A stretch of DNA of 64,000 nt, taken from Bradyrhizobium sp. CSA112 (GTDB taxonomy: Bacteria; Pseudomonadota; Alphaproteobacteria; Rhizobiales; Xanthobacteraceae). This document shows, one piece after another, positions 16,266 to 25,518 of the stretch. The stretch is taken from NCBI RefSeq assembly GCF_029051645.1, contig NZ_JAACFS010000028.1, positions 41,779 to 105,778 on the forward strand, read 5' to 3'. The notes under the pieces were generated by a model that did no database searches, was not told the origin of the DNA, and was given only the letters and a program-made list of their open reading frames with translations. Both the position numbers and the translations under genes were made by a program. Positions within the stretch are counted from its first letter, which is position 1; each line of letters opens with the position of its first letter.

Positions 16266-17102
16266 ATGGACAAGCCTGCCGGCACGGCGATGAATTACGA
16301 TGAGTTGCGCGGCGCGATCGCCCAGCGGCATCGCGCCCTGTCCGGACGCCTGCAGCAGATCGCCGAATTCGTGCTGGACCATCCAACCGACGTCGCGCTC
16401 GGGACCGTTGCGGAGATAGCGGAGCGTTCCGGCGTGCCGCCTTCGGCCATTGTCCGCTTCGCCCACGCGCTCGGCTTCGACGGCTTTACCCAGATGCAGC
16501 AGGTGTTCCGTTCGCGCCTCGTCGCCGGCGTGGCGCCAAGCTACAAGGCGCGGCTGGCGCGGATGAAGAGCGAGGAGAAATCGATCCTCGGCCGCAAGCC
16601 TGCCGCGGTGCTGGGACGCTTCGTCGCGGAGGCGCAATCATCGCTGGTAGCGCTGAGTCAGTCAGCCCACGAGCACCAGCTTGAAGCCGCCATCAAAATA
16701 CTGGCGAAGGCGCGCGACATCTATTTGCTCGGTCTTGGCGGCTCGTTTCCGGTGGCGACGCATCTCGCCTATGTGCTGAGAAAATTCGGGCGGCGCGTGG
16801 TGTTGCTCGACGGCACCGGCGGCAGCATTCATGAGCAATCCCATCCCGCTACCGCCGAGGACGCGCTGGTCGCGATCAGCTTCCGCAACTATTACCCCGA
16901 CACGGCGCGACTGTTTCCCGAACTGGTGGCTCGCAACGTGCCGGTGATTTCCATCACCGACAGTCTGCTGAGCCCGATCGTCGAGGGCGCATCGGTCGTA
17001 TTCGAGATCCAGGACATGCCGGAGCCGGCACTGCGCACGCTGGTCGCGCCGATGTGCCTGGTGCAGGCACTCGCCATCGGCCTCGATCTCGCCGCAGACT
17101 GA
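16266..17102 (+). CDS. MurR/RpiR family transcriptional regulator
   Basis: 278 residues. N-terminal HTH_6 domain (about 8-85, with EIAERSGVPPSAIVRFAHALGFDGF) and a C-terminal SIS sugar-phosphate-type domain (about 125-255, with LLGLGGSFPVATHLAYVL). The start is taken as ATG at 16266. TTG at 16221 would add 15 residues without support. It most likely controls the divergent transporter operon and the SDR gene 24 bp downstream. RpiR members are not limited to sugars: some sense other small metabolites. Confidence 0.88.
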   Translation: MDKPAGTAMNYDELRGAIAQRHRALSGRLQQIAEFVLDHPTDVALGTVAEIAERSGVPPSAIVRFAHALGFDGFTQMQQVFRSRLVAGVAPSYKARLARMKSEEKSILGRKPAAVLGRFVAEAQSSLVALSQSAHEHQLEAAIKILAKARDIYLLGLGGSFPVATHLAYVLRKFGRRVVLLDGTGGSIHEQSHPATAEDALVAISFRNYYPDTARLFPELVARNVPVISITDSLLSPIVEGASVVFEIQDMPEPALRTLVAPMCLVQALAIGLDLAAD

Positions 17103-17126
17103 CCTTTCACATCAGGAGAAGACATC

Positions 17127-17951
17127 ATGCCGACATACGACGCCGCTCGAGCGCTGAAGGATAAGGTTGCGTTGGTCACCGGCGCCGGCCGCGGGCTTGG
17201 CCGGGCGTTCGCCGAACGGCTCGCGAACCTCGGCGCCGATGTCGCCATCCACGGCATGCGCGAGCATGGCCCGGCGGAATATGGCGAGGGATCGACACTG
17301 ACGGCGGTCGCCGCCGACGTTGCAGCGGCGCATGGCGTGCGCACCATTCGCGTCCTCGGCGATCTCACCCAAGGCGCCGACATCGCGCGGGTGGTCGAGA
17401 CAACGACAAAGCAACTCGGCCCGATTGACATTCTCGTCCACAATGCCGGCGGCGACATCGCGGCCAAAGGCGGCAAGCCCGACCCGAACGACGCCGTCGG
17501 TATCAGCGAGGAGGATGTGCGCGCAGTGCTCGACCGCAACCTGCTCTCAACCATCCTCACCTGCCAGGCCGTGGCGAAGGAGATGATGCCGCGCCGCCAG
17601 GGCCGCATCGTCACCATCGGTTCGGTCGCCGCCTTCAAGGGCCGCACCAATGCTTCGATCTACGCGGTCGCCAAGGCGGGCATGACGCATTACACGCGCT
17701 GCCTCGCCGACCAGCTCCGCTCCTACGACATCACCGTGAACTGCATCGCGCCGGGCGACACCCGCACCGGCCGGTTCATGGGCACGCGTGCGGTCGATCA
17801 AAGCCGGATGGTCGAAACCGGCACGCTCGACCGCATCGCCACCGTCGACGAAGTCGCCCGCGTCGTCGAAGTGTTCGCAGGCCCCTTAGGCGCGTTCGTC
17901 TCAGGGCAAGTCTTGCGCGTCGATGGCGGAGGACAATGCTGGGCGGCGTGA
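17127..17951 (+). CDS. Short-chain dehydrogenase/reductase (SDR)
   Basis: 274 residues, classical SDR: cofactor loop GAGRGLGRA (19-27), NAGG, catalytic serine in IGSVAAF and YAVAK (YxxxK). Ribosome site CAGGAGAAG precedes ATG. It shares an operon with the RpiR gene and probably oxidises or reduces an intermediate of the compound imported by the divergent ABC system. Substrate unknown. Confidence 0.88.
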   Translation: MPTYDAARALKDKVALVTGAGRGLGRAFAERLANLGADVAIHGMREHGPAEYGEGSTLTAVAADVAAAHGVRTIRVLGDLTQGADIARVVETTTKQLGPIDILVHNAGGDIAAKGGKPDPNDAVGISEEDVRAVLDRNLLSTILTCQAVAKEMMPRRQGRIVTIGSVAAFKGRTNASIYAVAKAGMTHYTRCLADQLRSYDITVNCIAPGDTRTGRFMGTRAVDQSRMVETGTLDRIATVDEVARVVEVFAGPLGAFVSGQVLRVDGGGQCWAA

Positions 17952-18031
17952 TGGCCGCTGAAAGCTGCCTGTTTAGGAGCTCATTAACGTAACTATGCCA
18001 TAAGGAGAGTATTTAAATAAGGAATATTGCG

Positions 18032-18271
18032 GTGGTCGAAACTCGGGTTGCGCCACGCGTTAAAATTATGAAAGCTGCCAAGATGGACTACGGCGGCGAC
18101 AAGTATCCATGCATTATTCGCGACATATCCAGCACCGGTGCAGCGCTGGAGTTTTCCGATTTTCTCCGCATTCCCGATGAATTCACATTGATCATCCCAG
18201 ATGACCGCTTGCGGCTTCCATGCCGCGTTGTATGGCGCAGGGAGTACCGCGTCGGAGTGCAGTTCAGTTGA
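18032..18271 (+). CDS. Single-domain PilZ protein (predicted c-di-GMP binder)
   Basis: 79 residues, start GTG at 18032 with AAGGA about 9 nt upstream. It shows both c-di-GMP motifs: RxxxR (R5 to R9, RVAPR) and DxSxxG (DISSTG, 31-36), followed by a beta-rich stretch ending VVWRREYRVGVQFS. There is no other domain, so it would act by binding a partner. It stands alone between two catabolic clusters. Confidence 0.85.
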   Translation: MVETRVAPRVKIMKAAKMDYGGDKYPCIIRDISSTGAALEFSDFLRIPDEFTLIIPDDRLRLPCRVVWRREYRVGVQFS

Positions 18272-18312
18272 TTTGAGCAATCAGCCCCGCTGGGCGCGGC
18301 TCAGCAACGCTA

Positions 18313-19737
18313 TCAGTCCCGGTAGCCAACGATCGCCTTCACCTCGAGATATTCTTCGAATCCGAAAACGCCGAACTCCCGGCCATTGCCGGACTGCTTA
18401 TAGCCACCGAAAGGCAGGCTGCGGTCGAACGGAGCACCGTTGAGGTAAACGCGCCCGGCGCGAATGCGGTTGGCGACAGCGCGGGCGCGGTCGAGGTCCC
18501 TGGACTGCACGAAGCCCGCCAGTCCAAACGGCGTGTCATTGGCGATTTCGATCGCCTCGTCCTCGGTATCGTAGCTCATGATTGACAGCACGGGGCCGAA
18601 GATCTCCTCGCGGGCAATCCGCATTTGCGGCGTCACATCGCCAAAGACGGTCGGGTGAACATAGTATCCACGGTTGACTTCGGCCGGCCGCCCCGTTCCG
18701 CCCGCCACCAGGGTCGCCCCCTCATCGACGCCCGACTGGATAAGATTTTGAACTTTCTCGAACTGCGTCTGGCTCACCAGCGGGCCCATGGTGGACGCCG
18801 GATCGAGCGGGTCACCCAGGCGAATGGTGTCGACAGCCTCACGCGCAGCCGCGAATGCCGTGTCCCGCTGCGCGCGAGGAACAAGCATGCGGGTGGGAGA
18901 CTGGCAGTTCTGGCCGGCGTTTGTGTAGCAGGCGTGAACGCCCTCGATCACAGCGGCTTTCAGGTCGGCATCGGCGAGGATGATGTTCGCGGACTTGCCG
19001 CCCAGTTCCTGCGCGACGCGCTTGACCGTATCGGCCGCAAGCTTCGCCACTCTGACGCCGGCCGTTGTCGAGCCCGTGAAAGACACCATGTCGATCTCGG
19101 GGTGGGCGGCGATCGCCTCGCCCACCGTGGATCCGTCGCCGTTGACGAGATTGAAGACGCCTGCCGGGATGCCGGCGTCGTCGACGATCTCTGCAAACAG
19201 CATCGCGCTGAGCGGCGCGATTTCGCTGGGTTTCAGGACGACAGTGCAGCCGGTCGCCAGCGCCGGCGCGACCTTGGAGGCAACCTGGTTCAGCGGCCAG
19301 TTCCAGGGCGTGATCAGCCCGCAGACACCGATCGGTTCGCGGCGAATGATCCCGTTCCCCATCCGCTCCTCAAACCGGTATTGCGCAAGTACGCGCGCCG
19401 CTTCCTCGAAATGAAACAGCGCGACGGTTGCCTGACGCTGGGTCGCAAACGTGATCGGCGCGCCCATTTCGAGGGTCATCGTCCGTGCCAGTTCCGGTAG
19501 ACGCGCCCTAAAGCCCTCGATGATCTTCTGAAGCCAGGACAGGCGCTGTTCGACACTTGCTTCGGAATAGGTCGCGAATGCGCGGCGAGCTGCCTTTGCG
19601 GCCCGATCCACATCCTGACGGGAGCCCAGGCTGATCTGCGCGAAGGTCTCCTCCGTCGCGGGATTGACCACTCCCAAACTTGACGGTGCGGCAGGATCTA
19701 CCCAAGCGCCATCGATGTAGAATTTCAATTTTTCCAT
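18313..19737 (-). CDS. Aldehyde dehydrogenase family protein
   Basis: 474 residues. Catalytic residues N146 (TPWNWP), K169 (LKPSE), E244 (QELGGK) and C278 (GQNCQSPTR). Oxidises an unknown aldehyde to the acid with NAD(P). Last gene of the seven-gene minus-strand operon. With the upstream HpcH/HpaI aldolase, it could oxidise the aldehyde released by retro-aldol cleavage. Confidence 0.9.
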   Translation of the reverse strand: MEKLKFYIDGAWVDPAAPSSLGVVNPATEETFAQISLGSRQDVDRAAKAARRAFATYSEASVEQRLSWLQKIIEGFRARLPELARTMTLEMGAPITFATQRQATVALFHFEEAARVLAQYRFEERMGNGIIRREPIGVCGLITPWNWPLNQVASKVAPALATGCTVVLKPSEIAPLSAMLFAEIVDDAGIPAGVFNLVNGDGSTVGEAIAAHPEIDMVSFTGSTTAGVRVAKLAADTVKRVAQELGGKSANIILADADLKAAVIEGVHACYTNAGQNCQSPTRMLVPRAQRDTAFAAAREAVDTIRLGDPLDPASTMGPLVSQTQFEKVQNLIQSGVDEGATLVAGGTGRPAEVNRGYYVHPTVFGDVTPQMRIAREEIFGPVLSIMSYDTEDEAIEIANDTPFGLAGFVQSRDLDRARAVANRIRAGRVYLNGAPFDRSLPFGGYKQSGNGREFGVFGFEEYLEVKAIVGYRD

Positions 19738-19786
19738 TGTTCCTTATCCATGACGTCCACACGACGGCGTGGTTGTTCCGCGGGAC

Positions 19787-20548
19787 TTAGAGATGCCGAC
19801 CCTCATCCACCGGCACCACGATTCCCGTCGAGCTGGTCAGATTGACGATGCAGGCAATCACAGCCCTGGCGACATCGTCGGACGTGGTGACGTGGGCCAG
19901 CGGCATTCTCTCAGCGGTTTTCTGCAACTGTTCGCGAGTCCGGCCGGCGACGAAATCCGTATCGACGCCGGCCGGCGAGACGGAGAACACGCGGATGCGC
20001 GGCGCAAGCACTTTCGCGAGCGCGATCGTGAGCGCGTCGACGCCCGCCTTTGCAGCCAGATATGCCAGGCTGCTGCCCAAGCCCGTACGCGCTGCGATCG
20101 ACGAAATGTTCACGATTGCCGCCCCGCTGCCGCGTTCGAGCAAGGGACGGAAGGCGCGAACCATGGCAAATGGCCCGCGCAGATTGAGCGTAACGGTTCG
20201 GTCGAAGATATCGTCCGTCAGTCCCTGGAGATCGGCGGCAGGCACAGGGGTTGTGGCGCCTCCGCAGTTGACGAGAACATCGAGCCGCCCGTGCTGCTTG
20301 TCCACCGCTGCCACGGCCTCGGCAATCGAAGCCTGATCGTCGATTGCGATGCTCATGGCGAGATGTCCGCTGCCCTGCAGCCCACCGACCACCTCCTCCG
20401 CCAGTGCGCGGCGGCTGTTGTAACCGACCACGACAGCCGAACCCATGGCGGCAAGGCGCGCCGCGGTTGCCTTGCCGATACCGCTGCTGCCGCCGGTCAC
20501 GAGCGCGACTTTCGGGATCGACAGCGCAGGAATTTCAATGCCAGTCAT
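19787..20548 (-). CDS. Short-chain dehydrogenase/reductase (SDR)
   Basis: 253 residues. Cofactor loop GGSSGIGKA (19-27), catalytic serine in NISSIAA, YLAAK for YxxxK. NCGG replaces the usual NAGG. Middle of the seven-gene operon, 49 bp before the aldehyde dehydrogenase gene. Substrate unknown. Confidence 0.88.
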   Translation of the reverse strand: MTGIEIPALSIPKVALVTGGSSGIGKATAARLAAMGSAVVVGYNSRRALAEEVVGGLQGSGHLAMSIAIDDQASIAEAVAAVDKQHGRLDVLVNCGGATTPVPAADLQGLTDDIFDRTVTLNLRGPFAMVRAFRPLLERGSGAAIVNISSIAARTGLGSSLAYLAAKAGVDALTIALAKVLAPRIRVFSVSPAGVDTDFVAGRTREQLQKTAERMPLAHVTTSDDVARAVIACIVNLTSSTGIVVPVDEGRHL

Positions 20549-20567
20549 TTACGGCGGCCTTGCCCTG

Positions 20568-21536
20568 CTACATCGTGATCTTGGCGGCCGCGATCACAGG
20601 CCCCCATTTGGCGAGTTCGCCGGCGACAAACGCCTTGAGGTCTTCCGGAGAGCCTCCAACGCCCTGCAGGGCGTTTTGCGCGAGAACGGACTTGCCCTTG
20701 TCGCTTTTCAGGAAGGCGTTCACTGCATTGTTCATCTTGCTCACGATGTCATGCGGCGTGCCGGTCGGAGCGACGATCGCGTACCACGCGGTCGCCTCGA
20801 ATCCCCTGAATCCCGCTTCCTGCACCGTCGGCACATCGGGCAATTGCGCGACGCGCTGGCTCGTCGTCACCGCCAGTGCGCGAATCTTCCCGCCGGCCAC
20901 CAACGGCAGATAGGTCGGCATGAAATCCATGGCGACGTTGACTTGTCCTCCCAGCAGGTCCGTGATCAGCGGCGCTGAGCCGCGATAAGGCACATGCGTC
21001 ATGTCCACGCCGGCAAACTGCTGAATCAGCGCCGACGTAATGTGTCCGAGCGTGCCGTTGCCGGGAACGCCGACATTGACCTTGCCGGGGTTCTGCTTGG
21101 CATAGGCGATCAGCTCGGGAAGCGTCTTCGCCGGAAAGTCCGATGTCGCCGTAATGATCATTGGAGACTTGGCGACGAGCACGACCGACGTGAAGTCTCG
21201 CTCGGAGTCGTAAGCCAGGCCCTTGTACATGAATTTGTTGAGCGCGATCGGCGCCGGCGTCCCGAACAGCCACGTATAGCCATCGGCAGTCGCCTTCGCG
21301 ACCGCCGCTCCGCCGAGATTGCCGCCCGCTCCCGCTCGGTTCTCGACGATGAACTGCTTGCCGAAGTTTTCGCTCAGCGTATTGGCGACGGCGCGTGCGA
21401 GGGTATCAACGGCGGCGCCAGCCGGGAACGGCACAATCATGGTGACCGGACGATCCGGCCACTCTTGCGCGACGGCGCGGTGACACGGCGCAAGCGCAAG
21501 TGCGAGTCCCAGGAGACCTAACGTGAGCATGCGCAT
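20568..21536 (-). CDS. Bug/TctC-family periplasmic substrate-binding protein
   Basis: 322 residues with a Sec signal peptide (MRMLTLGLLGLALALAP, cleavage after AVAQ) and the Bug-family start of the mature protein (EWPDRPVTMIVPFPAGAAVDTLAR). It binds a small carboxylate-type ligand in the periplasm. The start is ATG at 21536, 4 bp after the hydrolase stop. An in-frame start at 21626 lies inside that gene. No TctA or TctB membrane genes are nearby, as is common for Bug proteins. Confidence 0.9.
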   Translation of the reverse strand: MRMLTLGLLGLALALAPCHRAVAQEWPDRPVTMIVPFPAGAAVDTLARAVANTLSENFGKQFIVENRAGAGGNLGGAAVAKATADGYTWLFGTPAPIALNKFMYKGLAYDSERDFTSVVLVAKSPMIITATSDFPAKTLPELIAYAKQNPGKVNVGVPGNGTLGHITSALIQQFAGVDMTHVPYRGSAPLITDLLGGQVNVAMDFMPTYLPLVAGGKIRALAVTTSQRVAQLPDVPTVQEAGFRGFEATAWYAIVAPTGTPHDIVSKMNNAVNAFLKSDKGKSVLAQNALQGVGGSPEDLKAFVAGELAKWGPVIAAAKITM

Positions 21537-21540
21537 GCGC

Positions 21541-22617
21541 TTATTCTCCGGCAAACTTGTCCAGGCCTTTGCGGTGCAACCATTTGGATAGTTCGTCCGC
21601 AACGGATTCGTTGTTGAGATCGGCAAAGGCGATGTGCGTGTTACCGCGTAAGCCAGCGTCAGGAAGCAGCAGGACCTCGCAATCTCCGCCGTGCCGATTG
21701 ACGATATCGCAGAAGGTCCGCGCCACCTTGACCGAGGTGGCCCAGATGGGACGCGTGTCGGTGTAGTCGCCGAACACCATCTGGATCGGAAATTTCGTCA
21801 GCTTCTTGAACTCCGCCAGCGGCACGGAATTGGGACCGTACGGGGCGCCGGGCTTGGGCTCGGGTCCCTCGCCCTCCGGGAAGATGAAGCCCGGAGTCTC
21901 ATAGGCAACGATGCCCTTCATGTTGCCGCTTTTTGCCTTGAGCGCCGACAACAGCGCACGCCAGCCGCCCGCGGAGTTGGTGACGGCAACGACGGGGCCA
22001 ACCTTGTCGATGGCCTGACCGCCGGCGTCCGCCTGCAGCAATGCATTCTCGAGCGTATCGAACTCGTCGTAACGGGCGCGCGTCGCCTGATTCCAGGCTT
22101 CCCGATCGGCCGTCGGAAACTGCAGGCCCGGATGCCAGTTCAGATAGGTCAGGCCGAAACGCCAGGCGGCGAAGTTACGCTGATCGAAATAGTCAGGCGT
22201 GTAGGTGATCGGCTCGCAACTCCAGTTCGCGCGACCGACGCGCGGGCCGTCCCACAGATAAACCAGATACCCCTTGCGCAGGAAAATGCTCTTGTAACCT
22301 TCGCCCCCGTCCCAACGGTTCTCCCACACCTTCGTGCTGGAGCTGTGCCACATGATCAGGCCGACGCTGCGCCTCTTCACGGGCATAAAATATTCGACGT
22401 AACCATGGTCGCAGGACAGCGTTTGGCTGGGATCACCCGGCTTGGTAATGACCTTGCCGCCCACTTCAAACGCACCCGTTGTTTCCAGGACGATCGGAGG
22501 CTTTGGTTTGCGATCCTCTTCAGCGAAGGCCGTATTGCTCAATCCGGCAAGCAACAATGCTGCAGCAAACGGCGGCAACAGTTGACGGCCTTTCGAATGG
22601 CTTCTACCGCAATTCAT
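21541..22617 (-). CDS. Secreted alpha/beta-hydrolase-like protein
   Basis: 358 residues with a signal peptide (hydrophobic LLPPFAAALLLAGL, cleavage near AFAEE). VTNSAGGW matches a nucleophile elbow (normally GxSxG) with serine near 214, and GNTHIAF near the C-terminus could supply the histidine. It resembles uncharacterised exported esterases. A periplasmic hydrolase encoded with a Bug binding protein suggests that an ester or amide is split outside and a product is bound for uptake. Confidence 0.75.
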   Translation of the reverse strand: MNCGRSHSKGRQLLPPFAAALLLAGLSNTAFAEEDRKPKPPIVLETTGAFEVGGKVITKPGDPSQTLSCDHGYVEYFMPVKRRSVGLIMWHSSSTKVWENRWDGGEGYKSIFLRKGYLVYLWDGPRVGRANWSCEPITYTPDYFDQRNFAAWRFGLTYLNWHPGLQFPTADREAWNQATRARYDEFDTLENALLQADAGGQAIDKVGPVVAVTNSAGGWRALLSALKAKSGNMKGIVAYETPGFIFPEGEGPEPKPGAPYGPNSVPLAEFKKLTKFPIQMVFGDYTDTRPIWATSVKVARTFCDIVNRHGGDCEVLLLPDAGLRGNTHIAFADLNNESVADELSKWLHRKGLDKFAGE

Positions 22618-22673
22618 GATCTGCCTCCCTCCCCTGGGCGCGCCCGCTTTTCGCGGACTTCGCGCTTGTCTTG

Positions 22674-23645
22674 CTAGGCGGCGTTCTGTGCGGCCGACTG
22701 CGTCACCGGAAGATTCAGGAACCGCGCCGCGTTGTCGCTGATGAGTTTCCTGATCGCCGGCCGCGGCATCTGCAGATCGAGCAGGATCTGCGTGATGCTG
22801 CGGAAACCATCGACCGGGCGCTGCGAGCCCTGCAGCCCGAGATCGGACGATAAAATCGTATTGTCGACGCCGGCAACTTCGATCAGGTGCGCGAGATCAT
22901 CCGGGCTGTACTTCAAGGATTTTCCCTCGATGAACATGCAGATCGAATGTTCCATCTTGACGCCGCGGGCGACGAGCTGGCGGATATCGGTGTCGTTGCA
23001 GCCGACGATGTAGGTCGGATGATTGACCATCATCTTCTTGACGCCGCGCCGCGCTGCCTCGTCGAACAGGATATGCAGTTCGCTCGCAGGCAGGTGCCCA
23101 CCGGCCAGGATGATGTCAGCTTCGGCAATGAGGTCGATGACCTTTCTGGTGTCATCAGTGAGCTTGCCGTTGGCGTCGAGCGCGGAAAGCGGAATCGGAT
23201 CGAGCATCTTCTGCGCGGTCTTTGGGAAGGTCGAATTTCCGGCCGCCATGGCTTTGATATGGTTCGCCGCCGACAGCGTCGGCATCCAGACGATCTTGGC
23301 GCCTAGCTTGATCGCGTGGTCGACGGCGTGCGGGTTGATGCCACCAGACGCATTGTTCAGCACGATGCCCGAGAACAGCTTCACATTGGTTTCGGGGAAC
23401 AGCTTCTCCAGGAGGATCGCATGCGCCATGCCGGCGTAGAAGTGGTCCTTGTAGAGCACGGCGCGGAATTTCGCTTCCGCCGCATCGAGCAGCTCCTCGT
23501 GATGATCGAGGATGCGCGGCATCGCCGCCGGCCCGCTATGGCAGTGCAGATCGATCGCACCTACCAGAAGCTCGGCGACTTCCGCCGCCCGCGACAGCGG
23601 CGGCAGCGGCACCGTGTTCGGATAGGACACTTGCTTGTCGGCCAT
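22674..23645 (-). CDS. DUF6282 family protein (amidohydrolase/PHP-like metal hydrolase)
   Basis: 323 residues, no signal peptide. Metal-hydrolase-like motifs: DLHCHSGP near residue 32 (HxH), KDHFYAG near 66, GGHLP near 183, NHPTY near 204 and SSDLGLQG near 265. The order resembles amidohydrolase or PHP active sites. The reaction is not known. Inside the seven-gene operon, 25 bp after the cupin-like gene. Confidence 0.75.
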   Translation of the reverse strand: MADKQVSYPNTVPLPPLSRAAEVAELLVGAIDLHCHSGPAAMPRILDHHEELLDAAEAKFRAVLYKDHFYAGMAHAILLEKLFPETNVKLFSGIVLNNASGGINPHAVDHAIKLGAKIVWMPTLSAANHIKAMAAGNSTFPKTAQKMLDPIPLSALDANGKLTDDTRKVIDLIAEADIILAGGHLPASELHILFDEAARRGVKKMMVNHPTYIVGCNDTDIRQLVARGVKMEHSICMFIEGKSLKYSPDDLAHLIEVAGVDNTILSSDLGLQGSQRPVDGFRSITQILLDLQMPRPAIRKLISDNAARFLNLPVTQSAAQNAA

Positions 23646-23669
23646 GGTCAGGGCCCTTTCGGTTACGTG

Positions 23670-24611
23670 TCAGGCGGCGGACTTGCCGGCGGGAGTTTGC
23701 GCGGGCATCGGATAATCGTCTGCGTTCAGCACCCAGCCCGGCTTCGCCGAAAAATCCAGACGCGGCGGGCAGAAGATGTCGACGAGAACGTTGAGCTTGG
23801 GATCGACGGCCTGCGAGGTATGAATGGCCGGCGGCGGGATCACGGCGATCGAGGGCGACCCGCAGCTTTCGTGATCGTCGTTGCGCCACTGCGCCATGTC
23901 GGTCGTCCAGGGCCAGCGCAGGTGATGAACAAAAGTGCCGGCCAGCGCCAGCGAGCATTGCTCGAAATCGTCATGGTGGTGCGGCGACATCTTGCTCGGA
24001 TCGCGCGGGCCGTTCCTCGGTTCGAGGAAATTCACCATGAAGGTCGAGCAGCGGAAGATCCGCCCGAACCGGCCTGGCGTTGCCGCGACGTCGAGACTGT
24101 AGGTACGGATCTTCGGCCCACCGGCAGCTTCCGGCCACGGCTCGAACGGCGGCAGATTGGGGTGCGCCTTCGCGTAGGAGGCGGCATTGGAGCACAGCCT
24201 GGCGAGGTCTTCGGATCGCGTCGTCATCATGCGCACCACCTTGGCGGCGCCGAGCAGCGTCACAGAGCTTGCGCCCGCCGGCACGAAGCTGATGGTGTGG
24301 CCGTTGACGACTTTGCGCTCGCTGCCCCACGCAATCTCGGCGCCCGCCCCTGGATCGGGAAACAGCACGACATATTCATCCGGCTGGTCGGCCCGGCTCA
24401 GCACCGCGCCCTTGTCGGTATCGCTATAGGCGATGATGAAGTTCTGGCCGCGGGCGTACCAGGTGCGTGCGCCGCTTTGACTTTCGGCCGGCGGCGTTTC
24501 GTAGAATTTCGCATACTCGGCGCCCGCAAAGTGGGTGGCGGCCGGTTTTGTGCCGACCGGAGCGGCGGCGAGCGCGGCGCGAGGATCAGTGCTGTGATAC
24601 ATGCGAGCCAT
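23670..24611 (-). CDS. Cupin-like protein of unknown function
   Basis: 313 residues, cytoplasmic. The motif MSPHHHDDFEQCSLALAG (about 209-226), followed by a histidine in PPAIHTSQ, is what a cupin metal site looks like (HxH...E...H). The N-terminal half also looks like a beta-barrel, so it may be bicupin. It might be an isomerase or dioxygenase. The start at 24611 overlaps the aldolase gene by 26 bp. ATG at 24602 is an alternative. Confidence 0.65.
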   Translation of the reverse strand: MARMYHSTDPRAALAAAPVGTKPAATHFAGAEYAKFYETPPAESQSGARTWYARGQNFIIAYSDTDKGAVLSRADQPDEYVVLFPDPGAGAEIAWGSERKVVNGHTISFVPAGASSVTLLGAAKVVRMMTTRSEDLARLCSNAASYAKAHPNLPPFEPWPEAAGGPKIRTYSLDVAATPGRFGRIFRCSTFMVNFLEPRNGPRDPSKMSPHHHDDFEQCSLALAGTFVHHLRWPWTTDMAQWRNDDHESCGSPSIAVIPPPAIHTSQAVDPKLNVLVDIFCPPRLDFSAKPGWVLNADDYPMPAQTPAGKSAA

Positions 24612-25404
24612 CCGTGGTTTGAACGAGGGATTTGAAATCCGAAAGCGTTTGCGCCGCGGCCCGGCGCATCTGGCCCTGATCCGACGATATGATGAAGGCG
24701 CTGGCGCCGAGGCCGGCGAAATCCTTGGCTTCCGCCGCGCTCGCGACCATCACGCAGACCGGCTTGGCGGCTTTCTTCGCGGCCGCAATGATCCTGATGA
24801 CCGCGTCCTTTACGGACGCGTCGGCCGACGACTTGGCGCCGAGGGAGACGGTGAGATCACCACGTCCGATAAAGAGCCCGTGGATTCCATCAACGGCGGC
24901 GATGGCGTCGATCTGATCCAGCGCTTCGGGATCCTCGATCATCGCGATCGTGCAGACCGATGCGTCCTGTTCATCGACGAGGGCCCACATCGGCGTGCCG
25001 CCATAGGCGCCGGCGCGGGCCGAGCCGGAATAGCCGCGCCGTCCACCGCGGTATCGCGCGGCGGCCGCAATCGCGCGCGCCTTCTCGACCGTCGCGACAT
25101 GGGGCACCAGCACACCGGCTGCGCCGCAATCCAGGCACGACAGGATCTTGGCCGGATCGTCCGACGACACCCGCACGATGCCTGCGAGGTTGCTGGCTCG
25201 CGCGGCCAGCAGCATGACATCGGTCATCGCGCGATCGATCGGCGCGTGCTCCTCGTCGATCACGATGAAATCATAGCCGAGCGCGCCGAATATCTCGGTC
25301 GCGTGCGTGGTCGGCGTCTTGATGAATGAGCCGACGACGGTCTGCCGCGCGGAGAAGCGGCGGCGGAATGACGAAAAATGCGGCCTGACGACGTCTCCGG
25401 ACAC
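24586..25404 (-). CDS. HpcH/HpaI-family aldolase
   Basis: 272 residues. Class II pyruvate-type aldolase fold with EEHAPID (catalytic and metal region), GAAGVLVPHV, a metal-binding glutamate in IEDPEAL, and FIGRGDLTVSLG (metal aspartate). It would split a 4-hydroxy-2-oxo acid into pyruvate and an aldehyde. The start is GTG at 25404 with an excellent ribosome site (GGGGAGGAG, about 7 nt upstream). In-frame codons up to 25524 are rejected for that reason. First gene of the seven-gene operon, divergent from the IclR gene. Confidence 0.87.
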   Translation of the reverse strand: MSGDVVRPHFSSFRRRFSARQTVVGSFIKTPTTHATEIFGALGYDFIVIDEEHAPIDRAMTDVMLLAARASNLAGIVRVSSDDPAKILSCLDCGAAGVLVPHVATVEKARAIAAAARYRGGRRGYSGSARAGAYGGTPMWALVDEQDASVCTIAMIEDPEALDQIDAIAAVDGIHGLFIGRGDLTVSLGAKSSADASVKDAVIRIIAAAKKAAKPVCVMVASAAEAKDFAGLGASAFIISSDQGQMRRAAAQTLSDFKSLVQTTDGSHVSQH

Positions 25405-25518
25405 GGTTGCTCCTCCCCGGCCATCTGCACGGGCCGCCTTCAGAAGGCGGGCTCTGGCGTGGCGCTTGCGAAAACCATTGCAGGGAGGACGCCGGCGGGC
25501 CATAGCTATTCCGCCGCG

